From contig CAAFQT010000029.1 of NCBI GenBank assembly GCA_900765185.1, forward strand, positions 1-21,605: a stretch of 21,605 nucleotides of DNA. The letters are read 5' to 3'. The first letter of the stretch is position 1, and the number at the start of each line of letters is the position of its first letter. This stretch comes from an uncultured Collinsella sp. GTDB lineage: Bacteria > Actinomycetota > Coriobacteriia > Coriobacteriales > Coriobacteriaceae. This document shows positions 13,922 through 21,092 of this stretch, one piece after another. The position numbers were made by a program, and so were the translations under genes. The notes beneath the pieces are model-generated. The model worked only from the letters and a program-made list of their open reading frames with translations, ran no database searches and was not told the DNA's origin.

Positions 13922-15007
13922 TTACAGCGCAAAGGCGTCGATGTCGCCCCAGTGGCGGCGCAGCGTGATGGCGGCAGCGGGCTCGGTGTTGTCGAAGACG
14001 ACCGACCACTGCGTGTTGCTGGTGATGTCTTCCGGATTGGGCTCTTGCGCTGCGGCTCGCAGGGCTTCCCAGGCAATCGTTTCGTCCTGGGCACCGACAT
14101 GGGCGTCAAGGACATCGGCGATGGCGATGGTGCGCTCTTTGCCATGGCCCAGCTCGCCATTCTTTTGGTTGGGCAGCACTTCGTCGCCATAGCAGGCGTA
14201 GAAGTTCGTGACCTGGCGTACGGGCGTCGCCTTGCATGCACGGTCGGGATCGCGCGGATCCCACTCCACCACCCGCGCGTCACCGGCGGCGTCGTTGATA
14301 AAGAAGTGGTAATCGCGTCCTGCCATGGCGTGCATGTCGTAGGCGGAAAGCAGGTCGACAGCCTCCTGCGTGGTGGCCGCGCGGTCGAGCACCAGACGGA
14401 TGGCGAGCGAGGTATTGATGACGGGGCGTTGCGTGTCCTGGTCACAGGGCTTGGAATCCAGGGTGAGTACGGCAACGGACACGCCGCATTCGTTAACACC
14501 GTCGAGCTGGGCAAACGGGCCCATGAGTGCGGCGACGCGTCCGGCGACGGAGTCAAGCGGAGTGTTATCGCCCAGGTTGTTGAGGGCGGCAAATCCGATG
14601 GAGGCATAGCCGCCGCGTGGGTGATTGCGCACCAGCAGCGCCGAGGTGTCGTCCTTAAAGTCGTAATTGCGACCGGTGCGCACGCGGCCTTCGGCATCTA
14701 CGGCGACAAAAGCGCTGCAGGCAAACTGGGGCGCCTGGACATGTGCCGGCACACCGGGCAGCACCTGCGCCACCACGGCATCGATGTAGGCCTGGTCGTC
14801 GCGCACGCCAGCGGCGATGATGCGGTCGAGGTTGTAGTCGTAAGCGATGTCGATTGCGTACAGGTCATAGCCATCCGCGTGGCCGGTCAAGCGTTTGAGC
14901 GACGCGGCGGACTTGATTTGCTTGCGGTAAACGATGCCGGCGGCAGCGGCAAGGCCGACGGCGACTCCCGCGACACCGCAGGCGATGGCAATGTTACGTG
15001 GCTTCAT
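13922..15007 (-). CDS. Membrane-anchored choloylglycine-hydrolase-family (Ntn) enzyme
   Basis: This belongs to the linear amide C-N hydrolase family (bile salt hydrolase, penicillin V acylase). Residues 8-25 form a hydrophobic N-terminal helix, so the protein is exported or anchored. The expected nucleophile is Cys97 in FACSAF. Arg113 and Asp116 lie 16 and 19 residues after it, exactly the spacing of Cys2, Arg18 and Asp21 in bile salt hydrolase, and Asn269 lies 172 residues after, close to Asn175. A 90-residue leader must be cut off to free the cysteine, presumably by self-cleavage. Classical bile salt hydrolases lack such a leader, so the substrate may be another N-acyl amide. The ATG follows GAGGAG. 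It diverges from the aminopeptidase gene. Confidence 0.85.
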   Translation of the reverse strand: MKPRNIAIACGVAGVAVGLAAAAGIVYRKQIKSAASLKRLTGHADGYDLYAIDIAYDYNLDRIIAAGVRDDQAYIDAVVAQVLPGVPAHVQAPQFACSAFVAVDAEGRVRTGRNYDFKDDTSALLVRNHPRGGYASIGFAALNNLGDNTPLDSVAGRVAALMGPFAQLDGVNECGVSVAVLTLDSKPCDQDTQRPVINTSLAIRLVLDRAATTQEAVDLLSAYDMHAMAGRDYHFFINDAAGDARVVEWDPRDPDRACKATPVRQVTNFYACYGDEVLPNQKNGELGHGKERTIAIADVLDAHVGAQDETIAWEALRAAAQEPNPEDITSNTQWSVVFDNTEPAAAITLRRHWGDIDAFAL

Positions 15008-15168
15008 GACGGCTCCTCTCGTCCTGTTAGCGCAATTGTCGCAAAAGGAGCGCGGGCATGATGGCTCAACTTGGTGAGCGGCGCGGAATTAAGCACGGAA
15101 TGAAGAGTGCGGCGCTGGCGTGGCGGGGTATGCTGGAGGGGACCATCAACCCAGCGAAAGGGGAGAGC

Positions 15169-16554
15169 ATGACGGATCAGGAAACGCCCGAGCGCGCGCA
15201 TGTGACGGCCGACGATATCGAAGCCGCCAACGACCTTATCGACTTTATCGAGGCATGCCCCAGCATGTTCCATACGGCAGCGACCATTATGGCCGAGCTC
15301 GACGAGGCGGGCTTTACCTACCTGCCCGAGAACGCGGCGTGGGACATCGAGCCGGGCGGGCGTTATTACACGCAGCGTAATACCTCGAGCGTTGTTGCCT
15401 TTAAGGTGGGCGAGGACCTGGCCGCAACCTGGGGCGAGGACGGCGTTGCCGGCGACTATCATTTTCAGCTCACGGCGTCGCACAGCGATTCGCCGACGTT
15501 TAAGGTTAAGGCTGTGCCCGAGCTCGACGGTGCGGGCGAGACGCTGCGCCTGAACACCGAGGCCTACGGCGGCATGATCGACTACACCTGGTTCGATCGC
15601 CCGCTGGCGCTCGCGGGCCGCGTGCTGGTGCGCGAGGGCGACCGTATTGAGAGCCGCCTGCTTGCCACCGAGCGCGAGGTTGCCATTATTCCGAGCCTTG
15701 CCATCCACATGAACCGCGGCGTTAACGAGAGCTTTGCTCCCAATCGCGCCGTCGACCTGTGCCCGCTCATCAGCGCTGGCGAACTCAAGCAGGGTGATTT
15801 TGATGCCCTGATCGCCGACGAGCTGGACGTTGAGCCCGAGCAAATTTTGGGCCGCGATTTGTTCCTGGTCAATCGTCAGGATGCGCGCATTTGGGGCTGG
15901 GCCGACGAGTTTATCTCGACGCCCAAGCTCGACGACCTGGCCTGCGCCTACACCTCGCTACAGGCATTTTTGGGCGCCGAGAACGCGCACGACGTCTCGG
16001 TCTTCTGCTGCTTCGATAACGAGGAGGTTGGCTCCGAGACCAAGCAGGGCGCCATGTCGACGTTCTTGGCCGATGCGCTGCGCCGTATCAACGGATCGCT
16101 GGGCTTTGACGACGAGTCGTATCATCGCGCCCTTGCCGCCTCGATGCTTGTAAGCTGCGACAATGCACATGCCGTGCATCCCAACCATGCCGAGAAGTGC
16201 GATGCCCGCAACCAGGTCGTGCTCAACGGCGGCATCGTTATCAAGGAAGCTGCCAACCAGCACTACTGCACCGATGCCTTTAGCCGCGCGGTGTTCCAGG
16301 CCATCTGCGACGACGCCGACGTGCCCACGCAGGCCTTCGCCAACAAGAGCGATATGGCGGGTGGCTCCACGCTCGGCAATCTGTCCAATATGCAGGCGAG
16401 CATGCACGCCGTGGATGTGGGTCTGCCGCAGCTTGCCATGCACTCAAGCTACGAGACCGGCGGCGTGCGCGACGTGATGTACGCCATCCGCGCCCTCACC
16501 GCCTTCTACGAGCGCAACCTAACCATCAACGGCGCCGAAAGCGTAGAACTGTAA
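15169..16554 (+). CDS. M18-family metallo-aminopeptidase
   Basis: A 461-residue cytoplasmic zinc aminopeptidase of family M18 (aspartyl aminopeptidase-like, usually forming dodecamers) that removes N-terminal residues from peptides. Visible metal and catalytic motifs are ASHSDSPTFKVK (His105), Asp255 in STPKLDDLA, FDNEEVGSETKQGA (Glu285/286), SCDNAHAVHPN (Asp331) and LAMHSSYE (His425). These are in the order and spacing of the family. The length is normal. I chose the ATG at 15169 because AAAGGGGA lies just upstream and an expected helix follows; the open frame extends back to 15058, but that part is unlike the family. Repeat R5 begins one base after the stop codon. Confidence 0.92.
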   Translation: MTDQETPERAHVTADDIEAANDLIDFIEACPSMFHTAATIMAELDEAGFTYLPENAAWDIEPGGRYYTQRNTSSVVAFKVGEDLAATWGEDGVAGDYHFQLTASHSDSPTFKVKAVPELDGAGETLRLNTEAYGGMIDYTWFDRPLALAGRVLVREGDRIESRLLATEREVAIIPSLAIHMNRGVNESFAPNRAVDLCPLISAGELKQGDFDALIADELDVEPEQILGRDLFLVNRQDARIWGWADEFISTPKLDDLACAYTSLQAFLGAENAHDVSVFCCFDNEEVGSETKQGAMSTFLADALRRINGSLGFDDESYHRALAASMLVSCDNAHAVHPNHAEKCDARNQVVLNGGIVIKEAANQHYCTDAFSRAVFQAICDDADVPTQAFANKSDMAGGSTLGNLSNMQASMHAVDVGLPQLAMHSSYETGGVRDVMYAIRALTAFYERNLTINGAESVEL

Positions 16555-16555
16555 A

Positions 16556-16598
16556 ACCTGCCAAAAAGGGATGTTAATTTTGGCAGGTTTTATCTGGG
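16556..16598 (+). repeat. Tripartite repeat copy R5 (arm B damaged)
   Basis: A 43-bp version with ACCTGCC and GGCAGGT intact, but the central arm reduced from GACAGGT to GATGT, so only the A-C hairpin can form, followed by TTTTAT. It begins one base after the aminopeptidase stop codon, as expected of a terminator for that gene. Confidence 0.85.
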
Positions 16599-16638
16599 CG
16601 AATGCAAAGGGTGAAACCGAACTAGATCGGTGATGCGT

Positions 16639-16673
16639 AGCCGCCGAGGTGCAGTGTGCCTCGGCGGCTTTTT
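16639..16673 (+). terminator. Intrinsic terminator downstream of the aminopeptidase
   Basis: Perfect 11-bp stem AGCCGCCGAGG/CCTCGGCGGCT (16639-16649 and 16659-16669) with a 9-base loop, followed by TTTTTG. It lies 85 bases after the aminopeptidase stop and before the toxin-antitoxin promoter, and insulates that operon. Confidence 0.88.
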
Positions 16674-16691
16674 GTGTACAGAGTACGGCTA

Positions 16692-16719
16692 ATGCTTATA
16701 AATGCTATACATGCTTTAC
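16692..16719 (+). promoter_or_regulatory. Iterated operator-like repeats of the toxin-antitoxin operon
   Basis: ATGCTTATA, ATGCTATAC and ATGCTTTAC begin at 16692, 16702 and 16711, about one helical turn apart, and run into the -35 hexamer. Ribbon-helix-helix antitoxins often bind tandem short sites over their own promoter, so this is a reasonable autoregulatory operator. Confidence 0.5.
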
Positions 16720-16743
16720 GCATCTACCATAGAGTTTTATGAT
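16715..16743 (+). promoter_or_regulatory. Promoter of the toxin-antitoxin operon
   Basis: TTTACG (16715-16720), a 17-base spacer and TATGAT (16738-16743) match a housekeeping sigma-factor promoter well. The antitoxin ATG follows 25 bases later with AAGGAGG between. Confidence 0.7.
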
Positions 16744-16768
16744 AGTTTTGAAGTATTAAGGAGGGGTC

Positions 16769-17149
16769 ATGACCACAACAGCCGCTCAGATCAACGTACG
16801 TCTCGATGCCGATCTTAAAAGGAGTGGGGACGCCGCTCTCTCCAAGGCCGGTATGACGCCGAGCCAAGCGGTGCGAGCGCTCTGGCAGCTTGCGGCGTCG
16901 CTGGCCGATCGCCCCGGTGCGCTTGAGGATATCCTGCTGCCCAGTCGTGCCCGGGCGGAACAGCGCGAGCGCGAAAAGGCCGCCAAACGTAAGCTCGAGC
17001 TTATGGATCAGGGGTCGAAGCTGTTCGCTGCCGCTTGCCGTGATTCGGGAATCGATATGGTCAAGGCTCAGCCATCGGACGACGAAGAGCTCAAACGGAA
17101 TGCCTATGCGGAGCGCTATGGCGAAGAGATGAGCTGGCTCTATGAGTGA
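16769..17149 (+). CDS. RelB/DinJ-like ribbon-helix-helix antitoxin
   Basis: A 126-residue antitoxin. Residues about 5-45 (AAQINVRLDADLKRSGDAAL...GMTPSQAVRALW) have the strand and two helices of RelB/DinJ ribbon-helix-helix proteins, which bind operator DNA. The charged C-terminal half (about 60-126, with AEQREREKAAKRKLEL) should wrap and neutralise the toxin. It is longer than the usual 80-95 residues of DinJ. The start has an excellent AAGGAGGGG. The gene overlaps the toxin gene by 8 bases (17142-17149), a standard sign of a coupled pair. RelB/DinJ antitoxins usually pair with RelE/YafQ toxins; here the partner is a PIN nuclease. Confidence 0.88.
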   Translation: MTTTAAQINVRLDADLKRSGDAALSKAGMTPSQAVRALWQLAASLADRPGALEDILLPSRARAEQREREKAAKRKLELMDQGSKLFAAACRDSGIDMVKAQPSDDEELKRNAYAERYGEEMSWLYE

Positions 17150-17633
17150 GGCCCCAAAGCGCATCTTGGTTGACACCAACGTGTGGCTTGATTACTTCAT
17201 TCCCTCACGACGTGGTCGTTCGGTGACGATTGAGTTTTTACGCGATGCATGCACGGCGCAGGTGGATTTGCTGTATGCGGCGACATCGTCCAAAGACCTG
17301 TTCTATTTGATTTCAAGCGAACATAAGGCATGGTATCGGCGAGAGCACGGTTCGCTTTCCCAGAATGCCGCTATGGCAGCGACTTCGCTTGCATGGGATT
17401 GTCTTAGCGTGTTGTCGCAGCTTGCCACGCCAGTGCCCTGTGACCTGAGCGACATATGGATGGCGAGCAGGCAGCGTGAGCTCCATAGCGATTACGAAGA
17501 CGATTTAATCATTGCGGCAGCGATACGCGCTCAAGCAGATCTACTGGTCACCAACGATGTCAAACTCTGTTCGCATGCGCCCGTCGCAGCAATGAGTGTA
17601 GAAGACGCAAAAAATTACTTAGCAACGCTCTAA
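17142..17633 (+). CDS. PIN-domain toxin (VapC-like ribonuclease)
   Basis: A 163-residue PIN-domain protein, expected to be a magnesium-dependent RNase that blocks translation unless bound by the upstream antitoxin. Acidic residues fit the domain: Asp11 in LVDTNVWLDYF, Asp52 in SSKDLFYL, Asp120 in DYEDDLIIAAA and Asp139 in LLVTNDVKL. The length is somewhat above the 130-140 residues typical of VapC. The ATG lies within the last codons of the antitoxin gene. The RNA target cannot be predicted. No clear terminator follows at once; the next 340 bases are repeat-rich. Confidence 0.88.
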   Translation: MSEAPKRILVDTNVWLDYFIPSRRGRSVTIEFLRDACTAQVDLLYAATSSKDLFYLISSEHKAWYRREHGSLSQNAAMAATSLAWDCLSVLSQLATPVPCDLSDIWMASRQRELHSDYEDDLIIAAAIRAQADLLVTNDVKLCSHAPVAAMSVEDAKNYLATL

Positions 17634-17651
17634 CAATTTAAAGATCCCACC

Positions 17652-17733
17652 GGTCGAACAAAAGTCAGCGAATGCCCACAGACAGAGACAGCACCAACCA
17701 GTGAAACGCCGCGGGTTGAACAAAGGTCAGCGA
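17652..17733. repeat. Pair of 20-bp direct repeats after the toxin gene
   Basis: GGTCGAACAAAAGTCAGCGA (17652-17671) and GGTTGAACAAAGGTCAGCGA (17714-17733), two mismatches, 62 bp apart. They open the gene-free interval 17634-17972. I do not recognise them. Confidence 0.7.
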
Positions 17734-17831
17734 GAGCTCGTCTGGGCGAGCAAGGTGCCTTGAAAGAGGAGGGCATTGGCCTTCTGGCCATGCCCGACGA
17801 TTGAAAGGCAGATTGCCGTCCAGACGGGGTC

Positions 17832-17964
17832 GCAGCGTCGACTGGTCCGCCGTTCGTTAGAACGGCGGAACAAGATGAGGTCGCGCCTTTGAAATTGAAC
17901 GGCAGATTGGCCAAACGGCGGATTCGTAGCGTCGACCGGTCCGCCGTCCGTTAGAACGGCGGAA
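17832..17964. repeat. Two 39-bp direct repeats, each with a hairpin
   Basis: Units at 17832-17870 and 17926-17964 differ at three bases and are 94 bp apart; weaker similarity extends upstream from GGCAGATTG. Each ends in a hairpin with TCCGCCGT and ACGGCGGA arms (17846-17869 and 17940-17963). No T-run follows on either strand. The 339-base gap 17634-17972 holds these and the preceding pair of repeats; a 94-codon open frame on the minus strand here is not convincing as a gene. Confidence 0.8.
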
Positions 17965-17972
17965 TAGATCCC

Positions 17973-18908
17973 CTAATGTTCAATCCAACAACGTAAAGTT
18001 TCGCCGGCCTGTAGGTGGCGTAGATTCTCCGCGGCAATATCCACCACGTTGTTGAGCGTGGCTGCCAGGTGGAACCAACCGGAGACATGCGGCGTGATGA
18101 GCATGTTGGGCGCATCCCACAGTGGGCTTGTCTCAGGCAGCGGCTCGGGGTCGGTAACGTCGACCGCAGCGCCGGCAAGGTGCCCGGACTCGAGTGCCGC
18201 AACCAAGTCGTCGGCGACCACAAGATCGCCGCGGCCGCCGTTGGCAAAGAGGGCACCCGGTTTCATCGCGGCGAAGAACTCGGCGTTCGCCAGGCCGCGG
18301 GTCTCGGGTGTGCTGGGCATAAAGGATGCGACGATGTCAGCCTCGGCCAGGCGCTCGGGGAGGGCGTCCATGCCGTCCATGTCCTCAAACACGATGGGGT
18401 AGACGAGCGGATGACGCTTGATACCGCGGACGTGTGCGCCCATGCTGCGGCAGAGCGTGGCGAAGTGCCCACCGATATCGCCGGCGCCCAGTACGAGTAC
18501 ATTGGCATTTTTGAGCGAAGTGACCGGCCCCAAATCCTCCCAGCGATGCTCGCGCTGCAGGTCTTGGTAGCCGGGCAGGCGCTTCATCATGGAAAGGACC
18601 ATGGCAAACATGTGCTCGCTCACGGCCTGGCCGTAGGCGCCCACCGAGCAGGAGAGCTTGGCGTCGGCCGGCACAGTACCGGCGGCGAGATAATCGTCGT
18701 AACCGGCACTCTGCAGCTGTAGCAGCTGGAGATGCTCGCATGCCGTGAGCATGGCGGGGTCGATATTGCCCAGGATCACATCGGCATCCGCGACCTGCTC
18801 GCGTGTGACTTCGCTGGCGCTCGTATAGATAAAGTCCTCGCCCGGAGCACTCGACTCAAGAATCGCGCGATGACGATCGTTGACGGGCAGCAAAACCAGG
18901 ATGTTCAC
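17973..18908 (-). CDS. D-2-hydroxyacid dehydrogenase family protein
   Basis: An NAD(P)-dependent dehydrogenase that interconverts 2-oxoacids and D-2-hydroxyacids (D-lactate, glyoxylate, phosphoglycerate-type), in the cytoplasm. The 311-residue protein has the nucleotide motif GAGDIGG (141-147), Arg226 in NGGRGDLV, Glu255 in DVTDPEPLP and the catalytic His274 in ITPHVSGW, with correct spacing. Which acid it uses cannot be told. I chose the GTG at 18908: AGAGGA lies about 6 bases upstream and the MNILVLLPVN start suits the family, whereas the open frame further up runs through repeat R6 and the map terminator. map lies upstream on the same strand but is separated by these elements. Confidence 0.9.
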   Translation of the reverse strand: MNILVLLPVNDRHRAILESSAPGEDFIYTSASEVTREQVADADVILGNIDPAMLTACEHLQLLQLQSAGYDDYLAAGTVPADAKLSCSVGAYGQAVSEHMFAMVLSMMKRLPGYQDLQREHRWEDLGPVTSLKNANVLVLGAGDIGGHFATLCRSMGAHVRGIKRHPLVYPIVFEDMDGMDALPERLAEADIVASFMPSTPETRGLANAEFFAAMKPGALFANGGRGDLVVADDLVAALESGHLAGAAVDVTDPEPLPETSPLWDAPNMLITPHVSGWFHLAATLNNVVDIAAENLRHLQAGETLRCWIEH

Positions 18909-18927
18909 AAGCAGTCCTCTCCGCTTA

Positions 18928-18971
18928 ACCTGCCAAAAAGGGACAGGTTTATTTTGGCAGGTTTTATCAGG
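18928..18971 (+). repeat. Tripartite repeat copy R6
   Basis: Arms ACCTGCC, GACAGGT and GGCAGGT are all intact, with arm A matching arm C exactly; the last part reads TTTATCAGG rather than TTTATCTGGG. It starts 19 bases upstream of the dehydrogenase GTG, the same placement as R3 and R4. Confidence 0.9.
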
Positions 18972-18979
18972 CAAAACGT

Positions 18980-19029
18980 TCAAACAAAACGCCGGATACA
19001 AGACGGGCGTGCCCGCCAGCATCCGGCGT
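18980..19029 (-). terminator. Terminator of map
   Basis: 9-bp stem ACGCCGGAT/ATCCGGCGT (18989-18997 and 19021-19029) with an inner CGGGC/GCCCG hairpin. On the minus strand it is followed by TTTGTTTG. It lies 8 bases after the map stop. The ACGCCGG sequence is shared with the hairpins next to R2 and R3. Confidence 0.8.
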
Positions 19030-19037
19030 CCGTACGG

Positions 19038-19925
19038 CTACCAGCTCAGCAGCTCGTAACCATCCTCGGTCACGACCAGCTGAACCTCGCACTGGGCGGA
19101 GTCGCTGCCGTCCTTGGTGCGCACGCACCAACCGTCACCCTTGCTGATCTTAATGTCGGGTGCTCCGGCGTTGACCATGGGCTCGATGGTAAAGACCATG
19201 CCCGGCACCATGATGGTGTCCACGTCGGGCGCCTCGGTGGTAAAGCCCACGAACGGGTCCTCGTGGAACTCCTTGCCAATGCCGTGTCCGCCGTACTCGC
19301 GCACCACGCTAAAGCCGGCGTCCTCGACCGTCTTTTGCACGGCCTCGGCCATGACGGACAGCGGCAGCCACGGCTTGACGGCGGCAAGGCCCGCCTCCAC
19401 GCTGGCGCGCGTGACGTCAACCAGGCGCTGGCGCTCGGCCGAGACCTCGCCGATGCAGAACATGCGGCTCGAATCGCTAAAGTATCCGTCCAGGATTGTG
19501 GAACAGTCCACGTTGATGATGTCGCCCTCGTGCAGGACGTCCGTGTCGCAGGGAATGCCGTGGCAGACGACGTCGTTGATCGAGGTGCACACGCTCTTGG
19601 GGTAGCCCTCGTAGTTGAGGTCGGCCGGCGTGCCGCCGTGCTCGACGGTGTAGTCGTAGATCATCTGGTCGATCTGGTTGGTGGTCATGCCCGCGGCGAT
19701 GTGCTCGCCAACGTGGTCGAGCACGCCCACGTTGATGGCGGCGGAGCGCTTAATACCCTCGATGTCGGCAGGCGTCTTGTAGAGTGTGCGGGGCAGAACC
19801 TCCCAGCCCTCCTCCCACAGGCGCTCGAGGCGCTCGTCGAAGGCGCTGTGACATTTCTTATATTTTTTGCCGCTGCCGCACCAGCAGGCGTCGTTGCGGC
19901 CGGGCACAGGTCCCTTGTCAAACAT
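19038..19925 (-). CDS. map: Type I methionine aminopeptidase with SEC-C zinc motif
   Basis: It removes the initiator methionine from new proteins at the ribosome. The 295-residue protein has an N-terminal SEC-C zinc-binding motif (CWCGSGKKYKKCH, residues 14-26), which many Gram-positive and actinobacterial forms carry and which may help ribosome binding. A linker and the catalytic domain (about 50-295) follow. The metal ligands are Asp140 and Asp151 (NVDCSTILDGYFSD, 11 apart as in E. coli), His214 (YGGHGIGKEFH), Glu248 (TIEPM) and Glu280. GAAAGGAAG precedes the ATG. It stands alone between a long inverted repeat upstream and its own terminator downstream. Confidence 0.95.
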   Translation of the reverse strand: MFDKGPVPGRNDACWCGSGKKYKKCHSAFDERLERLWEEGWEVLPRTLYKTPADIEGIKRSAAINVGVLDHVGEHIAAGMTTNQIDQMIYDYTVEHGGTPADLNYEGYPKSVCTSINDVVCHGIPCDTDVLHEGDIINVDCSTILDGYFSDSSRMFCIGEVSAERQRLVDVTRASVEAGLAAVKPWLPLSVMAEAVQKTVEDAGFSVVREYGGHGIGKEFHEDPFVGFTTEAPDVDTIMVPGMVFTIEPMVNAGAPDIKISKGDGWCVRTKDGSDSAQCEVQLVVTEDGYELLSW

Positions 19926-19977
19926 AGCTAACTTCCTTTCATCCGCAGCTAGTATAGCCCACTAACATGCCTATATG

Positions 19978-20044
19978 AGTTGCGGTGATATAGTTCCGAT
20001 TTAAGCGGTTTAACGGCATAAACAGGAACTATATCACCGCAACT
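19978..20044. repeat. Long inverted repeat LIR-4 between map and the radical SAM gene
   Basis: Perfect 20-bp arms (19978-19997 and 20025-20044) around a 27-base loop. It lies between the map start and the end of the upstream radical SAM gene, both leftward. No T-run follows on the minus strand, so it is not a standard terminator. The arm sequence is unrelated to the other three long inverted repeats. Confidence 0.9.
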
Positions 20045-20090
20045 GATGGGGTGAGAGGGGGGCGCTGGCCGCCTGAATCGTGGCTGCGTG

Positions 20091-20867
20091 CTAGTAGCTC
20101 ACCTGGCAGGGGATGCCGAGGGCTTGGACGCGTGCGGCGATGGCGTCGAGCACCTCGGGTGCTGCCTTGGCAAGGCCGGCGACCGGCGTCTCGCGCGCCA
20201 CCGTGTAAATGGTTGCTTCCTGCGGGCGAATGCGCTCAAGCGCTGCGAGCCAAGGACCAACGTATTCCTCGCCGGTATTGTCGATGGACTTACCCTGGTA
20301 CTCGCCCGTCAAAAAGATCGTCTGGATAATGACGTGGCCGTCAAAGCTTGCGAACGTCTCGATCTGATGTTCAACGTCGTACGGGCCGACGGGCTGGTCG
20401 AGCAGCTGGATAAACGCTGGATCGACCGTGTCGAGCTTAAGGATATTGTCGTCGACCATCATGAGCGCATCGTGTACCTCGGGGCGGTCGGCGCGCGTGC
20501 CGTTGGAGAGCACGGCGATCTTGCTGTTCGGGGCGAGCTCGTCGCGCAGTGCGACGGCGCCGGCGATGGCCTGCGGAAACTCCGGCGCGGCGGTGGGCTC
20601 GCCGTTGCCGGCAAACGTAATCACGTCGGGGAGCTCGCCTTCGGCTGCCATTTCGCGCAGCTTGGCCTCGAGTGCGTCGAGCACCATGTCGGCTGTGTTA
20701 TACGGCTCGTGGCAGGGACGCTCCGCGTTGAGGCCGTTTTCGCAGTAGATGCAGTCGAACGTGCAGATTTTGCCGCTGGCCGGCATCATGTTGACGCCCA
20801 GCGACAGGCCGAGACGACGGCTGCGGACGGGTCCAAAGATAGGGCTGGCATTTAAAAACGTAGACAT
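20091..20867 (-). CDS. Radical SAM protein (COG0731-like)
   Basis: A 258-residue radical SAM enzyme. The cluster motif CTFDCIYC gives Cys35, Cys39 and Cys42, which should bind a [4Fe-4S] cluster and S-adenosylmethionine; FAGNGEPTAAPEF (glycine-rich SAM-binding GNGEPT) follows. The start FGPVRSRRLGLSLGVNMMP is characteristic of the group annotated as COG0731, the relatives of wyosine synthase TYW1. A role in tRNA modification is not established for these bacterial members, so I leave the substrate open. I chose the ATG at 20867, preceded by GAGGAG 11 bases upstream; an extension to 20981 has no family resemblance. The 225-base region upstream is shared with the divergent hydrolase; I see no clear promoter there. 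Confidence 0.88.
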   Translation of the reverse strand: MSTFLNASPIFGPVRSRRLGLSLGVNMMPASGKICTFDCIYCENGLNAERPCHEPYNTADMVLDALEAKLREMAAEGELPDVITFAGNGEPTAAPEFPQAIAGAVALRDELAPNSKIAVLSNGTRADRPEVHDALMMVDDNILKLDTVDPAFIQLLDQPVGPYDVEHQIETFASFDGHVIIQTIFLTGEYQGKSIDNTGEEYVGPWLAALERIRPQEATIYTVARETPVAGLAKAAPEVLDAIAARVQALGIPCQVSY

Positions 20868-21092
20868 AGAAACATGCTCCTCAAGACAGTTGTGCCTAAG
20901 CATAGCATCGGCGCCAACGTATGGTCCGGGCTTGTGCTTTACGGGTTTCGATTTCTCACTCCGCCCTCGATGCTGCGCCATGAAAGGCTTCGAGTCGGGT
21001 ACAGTTAATCTGTTAACAAAGCATAAGACGACGAGGGCCTATCCAGCCATGCTGGCGTGCGTCTGAATAGGTATTGATAATGGGGGCACAAC

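Noticed and set aside
13952..15061. 369-codon open frame on the plus strand
   Set aside because: Antisense to the choloylglycine-family hydrolase.
17630..17914. 94-codon open frame on the minus strand in the repeat-rich gap
   Set aside because: It consists of translated direct repeats, lacks a good ribosome binding site, and overlaps structured repeats better read as non-coding.
6788..18971. CRISPR-like array from the dispersed repeats
   Set aside because: Copies are kilobases apart with genes between them and no regular spacers or cas genes.
18909..19022. Longer dehydrogenase start (ATG at 19022)
   Set aside because: The extension would run through repeat R6 and the map terminator; the GTG at 18908 has a ribosome binding site and the family's usual start.
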